This document shows, piece after piece, positions 54,899-62,010 of a stretch of DNA of 64,000 bases. The notes under the pieces were generated by a model. That model searched no databases. It worked only from the letters and a program-made list of their open reading frames with translations, and was not told where the DNA came from. The stretch's first letter is position 1. Every line of letters begins with the position of its first letter. The stretch comes from JBGAQP01 sp044220635 (GTDB lineage: Bacteria > Pseudomonadota > Gammaproteobacteria > Burkholderiales > Usitatibacteraceae). The DNA is taken from the NCBI GenBank assembly GCA_044220635.1, contig JBGAQP010000010.1:1-64000 (forward strand), given 5' to 3'. A program made the translations under genes and the position numbers.

Positions 54899-55877
54899 GC
54901 TCGTCGCCGCCGCGCTCGCAGTCCTCGCCCTGGGGTTCGCGGGCTGGCTCGCCGTTTTCGCCAGCCGCCCCCTCGAGCTGCCGCGCACGCCCTACGACTT
55001 CACGGTGAAGAGCGGCGCGAGCCTGCGCGCCGTGGCCCGCACGCTCGCCGCCGACGGGCTCCTGCGGGAAGCGCAGAGCTTCTGGATCCTCGGGCGGATC
55101 CTCGGCAAGGACAAGGCGATCCAGGCGGGCACCTATCGCCTCGAGGCGGCGGCGACACCCGTGGAGCTCCTGGAGAAGCTCGCGCGCGGCGACGTCGTCC
55201 TGGTGGATCTCGCCTTCCTCGAAGGCACGACCTTCCGCCAGTGGCTCGCGCTGCTCGCGCGCAACGCCAACGTGCGCCAATCGCTCGCCGGACGCGCCGA
55301 AACCGAGCTCCGCGCCGTGGTGGGCTGGCCCGAGGGCTCGCCCGAGGGCTGGTTCTTCCCCGACACCTACCGGTTCGCGCCGGGCACCGCGGACGCGGAG
55401 ATCCTCAAGCGCGCGCACGCGGCGATGCGCCGGCGCCTCGCGCAGGCCTGGGAGGCGAGGGCGCCCGACCTGCCGCTCGCGACCCCCTACGAGGCCCTGA
55501 TCCTCGCATCCATCGTGGAAAAGGAGACCGGCAAGCCCGAGGAGCGCGACCTCGTCGCCTCGGTGTTCGTCAACCGGATCCGCAAGGGCATGCGGCTGCA
55601 GACCGATCCCACGGTCATCTACGGGATGGGGGAGGCCTTCGACGGGAACATCCGCAAGAAGGACCTGCTCGAGGACACGCCCTGGAACACGTACACGCGC
55701 GACGGCCTGCCGCCCACGCCCATCGCGATGCCGGGTGCGGCCTCGATCGCCGCGGCCACGCGCCCGGCGAAATCCGAGTTCCTGTATTTCGTGGGCAAGG
55801 GCGACGGCTCGCACCAGTTCTCGCGCAGCCTCGAGGAGCACAACCGGGCGGTGGCAAAATACCAGCTGAAAAAATGA
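54882..55877 (+). CDS. mltG: Endolytic murein transglycosylase
   Basis: Inner-membrane lytic transglycosylase that cuts nascent glycan strands. The protein is 331 aa. One N-terminal membrane anchor (LVAAALAVLALGFAGWLAVF) is followed by a LysM-like subdomain. The YceG domain has catalytic Glu213 in LASIVEKETGKPEERDLVAS, then FVNRIRKGMRLQTDPTVIYG and NTYTRDGLPPTPIAMPG. The ATG overlaps pabC by 17 bp, and its stop overlaps the tmk ATG by 4 bp. Confidence 0.95.
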   Translation: MRSRLRLVAAALAVLALGFAGWLAVFASRPLELPRTPYDFTVKSGASLRAVARTLAADGLLREAQSFWILGRILGKDKAIQAGTYRLEAAATPVELLEKLARGDVVLVDLAFLEGTTFRQWLALLARNANVRQSLAGRAETELRAVVGWPEGSPEGWFFPDTYRFAPGTADAEILKRAHAAMRRRLAQAWEARAPDLPLATPYEALILASIVEKETGKPEERDLVASVFVNRIRKGMRLQTDPTVIYGMGEAFDGNIRKKDLLEDTPWNTYTRDGLPPTPIAMPGAASIAAATRPAKSEFLYFVGKGDGSHQFSRSLEEHNRAVAKYQLKK

Positions 55878-56494
55878 GAGCGAACGCGAAATTCATCACC
55901 GTCGAGGGCATCGACGGGGCTGGAAAGTCCTCTCACCTCGAGGCGATCGCCGGGCGCATCCGCGCCTCCGGGCACGAGGTGGTCCTCACGCGCGAGCCCG
56001 GCGGCACGCCGCTCGGCGAGCGGCTGCGCGAGATCGTGCTCCACGAGCCCATGCACCCGGCCAGCGAGGTGCTCATCCTGTTCGCGGCGAGGAGCGAGCA
56101 CCTCGCGGCGGTCATCGAGCCCGCGCTCGCCGCCGGCCGCTGGGTGGTCTGCGACCGGTTCACCGACGCGACCTTCGCCTACCAGTGCGGTGGGCGCGGG
56201 ATGGACCGCGAGGTCGTGCGCGCCCTCGAGCGCGTGGTGCACCCCGGCCGCCAGCCCGATGTGACCTTCCTCTTCGACCTGGATCCCGGGGTGGCGGCCG
56301 CACGCCAGCAGGCCCAGGGCCGGGCGCCGGACCGGTTCGAGCGAGAGCAGGCGGAGTTCTTCGCCCGCGTGCGCGCGGCCTATCTCGAGCGTGCGGGCGA
56401 CGACCCGCGGCGCTTCCGCGTGATCGATGCCTCGGGCCCGCTCGAGGCGGTGCGCGCGCGACTCGAGGCCCGACTCGACGAGGTCCTCGCTTGA
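55874..56494 (+). CDS. tmk: Thymidylate kinase
   Basis: Phosphorylates dTMP to dTDP. It is 206 aa. The P-loop is TVEGIDGAGKSSHLEA, followed by TREPGGTPLGERLREIVL and CDRFTDATFAYQCGGRGMD. The LID region has APDRFEREQAEFF. The ATGA overlap with mltG and TTGA overlap with holB suggest strict co-translation. Confidence 0.96.
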   Translation: MRANAKFITVEGIDGAGKSSHLEAIAGRIRASGHEVVLTREPGGTPLGERLREIVLHEPMHPASEVLILFAARSEHLAAVIEPALAAGRWVVCDRFTDATFAYQCGGRGMDREVVRALERVVHPGRQPDVTFLFDLDPGVAAARQQAQGRAPDRFEREQAEFFARVRAAYLERAGDDPRRFRVIDASGPLEAVRARLEARLDEVLA

Positions 56495-57501
56495 AGCCGC
56501 TCGCCTGGCAGCGCGAGGCGCTCGGGGCGCTGCTCGCCGCTCGCGACCGCCTGCCCCATGCGGTGCTCGTCCGCGGCCGCGCGGGGATCGGCAAGGTCAT
56601 CTTCGCCCGCGCGCTCGCCGCGGCCGTCCTGTGCGAATCCGGGCGGGGCGGCGAGGCCTGCGGAGCGTGCCCGTCCTGCCACTGGTTCTCGCAGGGCAAC
56701 CACCCCGATTTCCGGGAGGTCGTCCCGCAGGCCGCGGCGGAGGACGAGGAGGGCGCGGAGGGCGAGGGCGGGAAGGCGGACGCGAAGAAGAGCCTCGTCA
56801 TCCGGATCGACCAGATCCGCGCCGTGGCCGATTTCGTGTCGCTCTCGACACACCGCGCGGGCTTCCGGGTCCTGCTCATCCACCCCGCGCAGGCCCTGCA
56901 CCCGGCGGCCGCGAACGCGCTCCTGAAGACCCTCGAGGAGCCGCCGCCGGCCACGCTGATCGTCCTCGTGACGAGCCATCCATCGCGCCTGCTCGCCACC
57001 CTGCGCAGCCGCTGCCGCAGCCTCGCCCCGGGCGAGCCGACCGCGGCCGAGGCCCTCGCCTGGCTGCGCGAGCAGGGCGTCGAGCGGCCCGAGGCGGCGC
57101 TGGCGGCGGCGGGCGGCGCCCCGCTCCTCGCCCGCGACCTCGCGGGAGAGGAAGAGACGCGGCTGCGCGAGCGCGTGCTCGCCGAGCTCGCCCGCCCGGC
57201 GGGGGCCGATGCCCTCGGGTTCGCCGCGCAGGTGGACCGCCCGAGCCTCGAGCGCGTGATCTTCTGGATGCAGACCTGGGTCCACGACCTCGTCCGGGTG
57301 CGGCTCGCCGGGAGCCTGCGCCACCACGGCGCGCTCGAGCCGGCGGTGCGCGCGAAGGCGCGCGGCGCCGACCTCGAGGCGCTCCTCGACCTCGACCGCG
57401 GCCTCGCCGAGGCCCGGCGGCTCGCCGCCCACCCGATCAACGCCCGGCTTCTGGCCGAGCACCTGATGATGGCCTACAATCGGGCCACATCCGGAGCTTG
57501 A
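56491..57501 (+). CDS. holB: DNA polymerase III subunit delta'
   Basis: Clamp-loader subunit, 336 aa. The AAA+ domain has the modified P-loop GRAGIGKVIFARAL. The zinc module is CGACPSCHWFSQGNHPDF, followed by an acidic insert (EDEEGAEGEGG) not typical of E. coli HolB. SLSTHRAGFRVLLIHPAQAL, then ANALLKTLEEPPPATLIVLV and the SRC motif LRSRCRSL, complete the core. TTG start overlaps tmk by 4 bp. Confidence 0.93.
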   Translation: MKPLAWQREALGALLAARDRLPHAVLVRGRAGIGKVIFARALAAAVLCESGRGGEACGACPSCHWFSQGNHPDFREVVPQAAAEDEEGAEGEGGKADAKKSLVIRIDQIRAVADFVSLSTHRAGFRVLLIHPAQALHPAAANALLKTLEEPPPATLIVLVTSHPSRLLATLRSRCRSLAPGEPTAAEALAWLREQGVERPEAALAAAGGAPLLARDLAGEEETRLRERVLAELARPAGADALGFAAQVDRPSLERVIFWMQTWVHDLVRVRLAGSLRHHGALEPAVRAKARGADLEALLDLDRGLAEARRLAAHPINARLLAEHLMMAYNRATSGA

Positions 57502-57503
57502 CG

Positions 57504-57872
57504 ATGAACGACGGTCACGGCGAATCCCTCGCCCACCGGCCCGGGGTCTTTTCCCTGGTGATCCGGTCGAAGGCGGCGCTCTACGCGGCGTGGATCCCGT
57601 TCCTGAAGGGCGGGGGCATCTTCCTGCCGAGCAATCGCGACCACACGCTCGGCGAGGAAGTCATCGTCCTGCTGAGCCTGCTCGACGATCCCGCCAAGAT
57701 CGCGTTGCAGGGCAACGTCGCCTGGATCAATCCCGCCCACGGGGCGGGCAACCGGCCGCAGGGCATCGGCGTCCAGCTCCAGGACAACGAGCCCGGCCGC
57801 GAATTCCGCAAGAAGGTCGAGGGGCTGCTCGCGGGCGCGCTGCAGTCGACCCGGCCCACCCACACGATCTAG
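57504..57872 (+). CDS. PilZ-domain protein
   Basis: A 122-aa single PilZ-fold protein (RPGVFSLVIRSKAALYAAWI, GIFLPSNRDHTLGEEVIVLL, ALQGNVAWINPAHGAGNRPQ). The canonical RxxxR and D/NxSxxG c-di-GMP signatures are not evident, as in P. aeruginosa PilZ itself, which works in type IV pilus assembly. pilZ after holB is conserved in proteobacteria. It starts 2 bp after the holB stop; a TACAAT at 57475-57480 may be a local -10. Confidence 0.88.
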   Translation: MNDGHGESLAHRPGVFSLVIRSKAALYAAWIPFLKGGGIFLPSNRDHTLGEEVIVLLSLLDDPAKIALQGNVAWINPAHGAGNRPQGIGVQLQDNEPGREFRKKVEGLLAGALQSTRPTHTI

Positions 57873-57900
57873 GCCGTCCGCGGCGCACGGGACGGAGGAG

Positions 57901-57920
57901 AAGTCGCCGCCTGGCGACTT
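57901..57920 (+). promoter_or_regulatory. Hairpin abutting the ribosome-binding site of the Cfa-like gene
   Basis: AAGTCGCC (57901-57908) and GGCGACTT (57913-57920) form a perfect 8-bp stem with loop GCCT. The next base begins GGGGAGG (57921-57927), the ribosome-binding site for the TTG at 57932. It could protect the 5' end, present the site, or be a weak terminator after pilZ. Confidence 0.35.
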
Positions 57921-57931
57921 GGGGAGGTTCC

Positions 57932-59146
57932 TTGTTCTGGGAACGCCCGTTCAACCAAGCGCTCGCGCGCCTGCGCGAGAGGGTCGAAGCGCCGGTTCGC
58001 CTGGTCCTCTGGGACGGGCACCGGATCGATTTCTCCGACGATCCGCGCGTCACCGTGCGGCTCAACGGAACGAGGGCGGCGGCGGCGTTCGCCCGCCCGA
58101 GCCTCGCCTCCCTCGCCGAAGCCTACGTCGACGGCCACATCGACCTCGACGGCGATCTGGGCGAAGTGATCCGCGCCGCGGAAGCCTTCGCGCGCTCGCG
58201 CCATCGCCGGCTCTTCGACGCCGCGGGACCCACGTTCGCCCGCCACCGCCGCGAGGACGATCGCGACGCGATCTCGCGCCACTACGACCTCCCGGACGAG
58301 TTCTACGCCCTGTGGCTCGACCCGCGCAGGGTCTACTCCTGCGCCTACTTCCGCGAAGGCTCCGAGAGCCTCGAGCAGGCCCAGCGCGACAAGCTCGACC
58401 ACATCTGCACCAAGCTGCGGCTCGCACCGGGCGAGCGCCTGCTCGACATCGGCTGCGGCTGGGGATCGCTCGTCGTGCACGCCGCGGCGCACTACGGCGC
58501 CGACGCCACCGGCATCACCCTTTCGCGCAACCAGTTCGAGTCCGCGCAGGAACGCATCCGGGCCGCGGGGCTCGAGGGCCGCTGCCGGGTGCTCCTGGAG
58601 GATTATCGCGACCACCGCGCGACCGCGCCCTACGACAAGGTCGCGAGCATCGGCATGTTCGAGCATGTGGGGCTGCGCAATCTCGCGGCCTATTTCGGCT
58701 CGGTGGCGGGGCTCCTGCGCGACCGGGGCCTCTTCCTCAATCACGGGATCACGAGCATGGACCCGGCGAGCCGGTCGGTGGGACTGGGCGCGGGCGAGTT
58801 CATCGACCGCCACGTGTTCCCGCGCGGCGAGCTCCCGCACCTGCACCTGGTCGTGCGCGAGATGAGCGAGCAGGGGTTCGAGGTCCACGACGTCGAGGGC
58901 CTGCGCCCCCACTACGCGAAGACGCTGGGCCTGTGGAGCGCGGCCCTCGAGCGGCGCCTCGCCGAGGCGCGCGCGATCGTCGACGACCGGGCGGTGCGCA
59001 TCTGGCGGATCTACCTCGCGGGATGCGCCCACGCCTTCGAGCGGGGCTGGGTGTCGATCCACCAGGTCCTCGCGACGCGCTTCGCCGCGCCCGGCCCGAG
59101 CGGCATGCCGCTCACGCGGGAATGGATGTACGCCCGCGTAAAATAG
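57932..59146 (+). CDS. Cyclopropane-fatty-acyl-phospholipid synthase family methyltransferase
   Basis: A 404-aa SAM-dependent enzyme that would add a methylene to unsaturated phospholipid chains. Motifs are ISRHYDLPDEFYALWLDPRR, YSCAYFREGSESLEQAQRDK, the SAM site LLDIGCGWGSLVVHAAAHYG, ITLSRNQFESAQ and SIGMFEHVGLRNLAAYFGSV. TTG start chosen because GGGGAGG lies 4 nt upstream and no ATG or GTG is close. The N-terminal 80 residues are the usual family lead-in. It separates pilZ from tatD, which are often adjacent, so may be a lineage-specific insertion. Confidence 0.9.
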   Translation: MFWERPFNQALARLRERVEAPVRLVLWDGHRIDFSDDPRVTVRLNGTRAAAAFARPSLASLAEAYVDGHIDLDGDLGEVIRAAEAFARSRHRRLFDAAGPTFARHRREDDRDAISRHYDLPDEFYALWLDPRRVYSCAYFREGSESLEQAQRDKLDHICTKLRLAPGERLLDIGCGWGSLVVHAAAHYGADATGITLSRNQFESAQERIRAAGLEGRCRVLLEDYRDHRATAPYDKVASIGMFEHVGLRNLAAYFGSVAGLLRDRGLFLNHGITSMDPASRSVGLGAGEFIDRHVFPRGELPHLHLVVREMSEQGFEVHDVEGLRPHYAKTLGLWSAALERRLAEARAIVDDRAVRIWRIYLAGCAHAFERGWVSIHQVLATRFAAPGPSGMPLTREWMYARVK

Positions 59147-59150
59147 CGGG

Positions 59151-59930
59151 ATGCTCGTCGACTCCCACTGCCACCTCGACTTCCCGGAGCTCCAGGCCGA
59201 CTTCGCCGGCGTCCTCGGCCGCATGGCCGCGAACGGGGTCACGCACGCGCTCACGATCAGCACGACGCTCGCGACCTTTCCGGCGGTTCGCGCCGTCGCC
59301 GAGTCGCGCCCCAACCTCTGGTGCACGGCGGGCGTCCACCCCGACGAGGAGCGCGACGGGCGCGAGGCGGACGTGGCCGAGCTCGTCGCCCTGGCCGGCC
59401 ACCCGAAGGTCGTGGCGATCGGGGAGACGGGCCTCGACTACTACCGCGTGAAGGGCGATGCGGCCTGGCAACGCGAGCGCTTCCGCACGCACATCCGCGC
59501 CGCCCGCGCCTGCGCCAAACCCCTGGTGATCCACACCCGCGAGGCGGCGGCCGACACCCTCGCGATCCTCGCCGAGGAGGGGGCGGGGGAGGTGGGTGGC
59601 GTGATGCACTGCTTCACGGAGAGCTGGGAGGTCGCCGAGGCCGCCCTCGGGCTCGGCTTCCACATCTCGTTCTCGGGGATCGTGACGTTCAAGAACGCGC
59701 GAGCGCTCAAGGAGGTCGCGCAGCGCGTGCCCCTCGAGCGCATGCTCGTTGAGACCGATTCGCCCTACCTCGCCCCCGTGCCGCACCGCGGCACCACGAA
59801 CGAGCCCGCGTACGTGCGCCACGTCGCCGAGGAGATCGCGCGCCTGCGCGGCATCGGCCTCGACGAGGTCGCGCGCCGCACCACGGAGAATTTCTTCCGG
59901 CTCTTCGCCCACGCGCGGCCGGCCCCCTGA
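59151..59930 (+). CDS. TatD-family metal-dependent hydrolase
   Basis: A 259-aa amidohydrolase-fold protein of the TatD/YcfH group; members have DNase or D-aminoacyl-tRNA deacylase-like activities. Metal ligands are seen in DSHCHLDFPE, VAIGETGLDYY, VIHTREAAADTLAIL, VMHCFTESW and LVETDSPYLAPVPHRG. The position after tmk-holB-pilZ fits YcfH. A TAAAAT (59139-59144) lies 6 nt before the ATG. Confidence 0.92.
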   Translation: MLVDSHCHLDFPELQADFAGVLGRMAANGVTHALTISTTLATFPAVRAVAESRPNLWCTAGVHPDEERDGREADVAELVALAGHPKVVAIGETGLDYYRVKGDAAWQRERFRTHIRAARACAKPLVIHTREAAADTLAILAEEGAGEVGGVMHCFTESWEVAEAALGLGFHISFSGIVTFKNARALKEVAQRVPLERMLVETDSPYLAPVPHRGTTNEPAYVRHVAEEIARLRGIGLDEVARRTTENFFRLFAHARPAP

Positions 59931-59931
59931 G

Positions 59932-60990
59932 ATGGCCGCCGAGCACGTGCTCCTGCCGTGCCGCGCGGGGTTCGAGAAGGAGTGCGCCTCGGAGATCGCG
60001 GCGCTCGCCGCCGCCGACGGCGTCGAGGGCTGGTTGCGCGCTCGTCCGGAGAGCGGGTTCGCCGTCTTCCAGGCCCACGACCCCGCCGCGGGCACGGCCT
60101 TCGCCAGGCGCGTCGCGCCCGGCGAGCTCGTCTTCGCCCGCGAGCTCGTCCGCGTCGGATCGCTCCTCGCCGAGCTCCCCGTGGGCGAGCGCGCCGAACC
60201 GATCGCCGCGGCGGCGCAGGCGTTCGGGCGTTCGTTCCGGTCCCTCTGGATCGAGATGCCCGACACCAACGACGGCAAGGCCCTTTCCGCGCTCGCCCGC
60301 CCGCTTCAGCCGCACCTGGAGCGCGCGCTCGCGGCGCGCGGCATCGCGATCGACGCGCCGGGCGCGAGCCTGCGGCTTCACGTCTTCCTGGTCGGCAGCG
60401 CCGCCTGCTACGTGGGTGTGTCCGAGGCCGCCTCCGGATCCGGATGGCCCATGGGCATCCCGAGGCTGCGCATGCCGCGCGGCGCGCCGTCGCGCTCGAC
60501 CCTCAAGCTCGCCGAGGCGATCGGCGTCTTCCTCGGCCCCGAGGAGGGGCGCCGGATGGCCGCGGGCATGGGCGCCGTGGACCTCGGGGCCGCGCCCGGG
60601 GGATGGACCTGGCAGCTCGTGCGCCGGGGGCTCATGGTGACCGCGGTCGACAACGGCCCGATGGACGCGGCCCTCCTCGAAACCGGCCAGGTGCGCCACC
60701 GCCGCACGGACGGCTTCGGCTACCGTCCCCCGGAGAGCGTGGACTGGATGGTCTGCGACATGGTGGAGAGCCCGTCGCGCATCGCGCGGCTCGCCGCGCG
60801 CTGGGTGGCCTCGGGCTGGTGCCGGGAGACGATCTTCAACCTGAAGCTGCCGATGAAGAAGCGCTGGGAGGAGGTCCTGCGCTCGCGCGCGATCATCGCG
60901 GAGGAACTCGGGGGGCGCGCGGCGCGCCTTCGCATGAAGCAGCTCTACCACGACCGGGAAGAGATCAGCGCGCACCTGCGCCTCGCCTGA
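59932..60990 (+). CDS. rlmM: 23S rRNA 2'-O-ribose methyltransferase RlmM
   Basis: Methylates C2498 of 23S rRNA before ribosome assembly. It is 352 aa. The N-terminal THUMP-like domain (LLPCRAGFEKECASEIAALA) is followed by LWIEMPDTNDGKALSALARP. The catalytic domain has SRSTLKLAEAI, the SAM site AVDLGAAPGGWTWQLVRRGL, DNGPMD and VDWMVCDMVESPSRIARL, with Lys in FNLKLPMKKRWEEV. It starts 1 bp after the tatD stop. Confidence 0.94.
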   Translation: MAAEHVLLPCRAGFEKECASEIAALAAADGVEGWLRARPESGFAVFQAHDPAAGTAFARRVAPGELVFARELVRVGSLLAELPVGERAEPIAAAAQAFGRSFRSLWIEMPDTNDGKALSALARPLQPHLERALAARGIAIDAPGASLRLHVFLVGSAACYVGVSEAASGSGWPMGIPRLRMPRGAPSRSTLKLAEAIGVFLGPEEGRRMAAGMGAVDLGAAPGGWTWQLVRRGLMVTAVDNGPMDAALLETGQVRHRRTDGFGYRPPESVDWMVCDMVESPSRIARLAARWVASGWCRETIFNLKLPMKKRWEEVLRSRAIIAEELGGRAARLRMKQLYHDREEISAHLRLA

Positions 60991-61053
60991 GGCTTCGCGC
61001 GCCGCGCGCCGTGATATATCGTGGGATGGTCGACTCCCGACGGAAGGGGCGCC

Positions 61054-61992
61054 ATGGCGCGAGCACGGATCGTCATCAGCGAGTTCATGGACGCGCCGGC
61101 GGTCGAGCGCCTGCGCCGGGATTTCGAGGTCGACTACCGCCCGATGCTCGTCGACGATCCCGGGGCGCTCGCCGCGGCGCTCGCGGCCGCCGATGCTTGG
61201 GTCGTGCGCAACCGCACCCAGGTCCGCGGCGCGCCGCTGGTGGGCGCCTCGCGGCTGCGCGTCGTGGGTCGACTGGGCGTGGGGCTCGACAACATCGACC
61301 TCGAGGCCTGCGCCGCGCGCGCCATCCGCGTGATCCCGGCGACCGGGGCGAACGCGGAGAGCGTGGCCGAATACGTGGTCGCCACGGCGATGATCCTGCT
61401 GCGGGGCGCCGCCTACCTGTCGACCGCGGCGGTGGGCGCGGGACGCTGGCCGCGCCAGATGCTCTCCCGGGGCCGGGAGCTCGCCGGCAAGACCCTCGGC
61501 CTCGTGGGCTTCGGCAGCATCGGCCAGGTCACGGCGCGCAAGGCCCGCGCGATGGGCATGGGCGTCGTGGCCCACGATCCGGCGCTCGATCCCGGGGCCG
61601 CGGCCTGGCGCGAATGCGGGGCGCAGCCCGCCGGGCTCGACGCGCTCCTCGATCGCTCGGATGTCGTTTCCCTGCACCTGCCGCTCGTCGCGGCCACGCG
61701 CGGCCTCTTCGGCAAGGAGTGGCTCGCGCGCATGCGCCCGGGGGCGATCCTCGTCAACACCGCCCGCGGCGGGATCGTCGACGAGGCGGCGCTCGCGATC
61801 GCCCTGCACGAGGGGCGCCTCGGGGGCGCGGCGCTCGACGTCTTCGCCGACGAGCCCCTCGGTCCGGGAAGCCCGCTCGCCGCGGCGCCGAACCTGATCC
61901 TCACCCCGCACATCGCGGGGGTGACTCAAGAGTCGAACGAGCGGGTGAGCGCGCTGGTGGCCGAGCGCGTCGCCGAGGCGCTCGCGGGGTGA
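61054..61992 (+). CDS. D-2-hydroxyacid dehydrogenase
   Basis: NAD-dependent dehydrogenase of 312 aa in the 3-phosphoglycerate dehydrogenase-like family. The Rossmann motif is LGLVGFGSIGQVTARKARAM. Catalytic residues appear as the Arg in LVNTARGGIVDEAALAIAL, the Glu in DVFADEPLGPGS and the His in LTPHIAGVTQESNERVS. No ACT domain, so not a typical SerA. Substrate unknown. The ATG at 61054 was chosen for its GAAGGGG site; a GTG at 61021 would add 11 residues. TGATATAT upstream may be part of its promoter. Confidence 0.9.
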   Translation: MARARIVISEFMDAPAVERLRRDFEVDYRPMLVDDPGALAAALAAADAWVVRNRTQVRGAPLVGASRLRVVGRLGVGLDNIDLEACAARAIRVIPATGANAESVAEYVVATAMILLRGAAYLSTAAVGAGRWPRQMLSRGRELAGKTLGLVGFGSIGQVTARKARAMGMGVVAHDPALDPGAAAWRECGAQPAGLDALLDRSDVVSLHLPLVAATRGLFGKEWLARMRPGAILVNTARGGIVDEAALAIALHEGRLGGAALDVFADEPLGPGSPLAAAPNLILTPHIAGVTQESNERVSALVAERVAEALAG

Positions 61993-61994
61993 GC

Positions 61995-62009
61995 GGGCGC
62001 CGGCCGCCC
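61995..62009. terminator. Short hairpin between convergent genes
   Basis: GGGCG (61995-61999) and CGCCC (62005-62009) form a 5-bp stem with loop CCGGC in the 18-bp gap between the dehydrogenase stop and the stop of the minus-strand membrane protein. No T-run. Confidence 0.25.
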
Positions 62010-62010
62010 C

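Noticed and set aside
61054..61992. Assigning the dehydrogenase as SerA or as sulfolactate dehydrogenase
   Set aside because: It lacks an ACT domain, and no serine or sulfonate pathway gene is nearby, so only the family-level call is safe.
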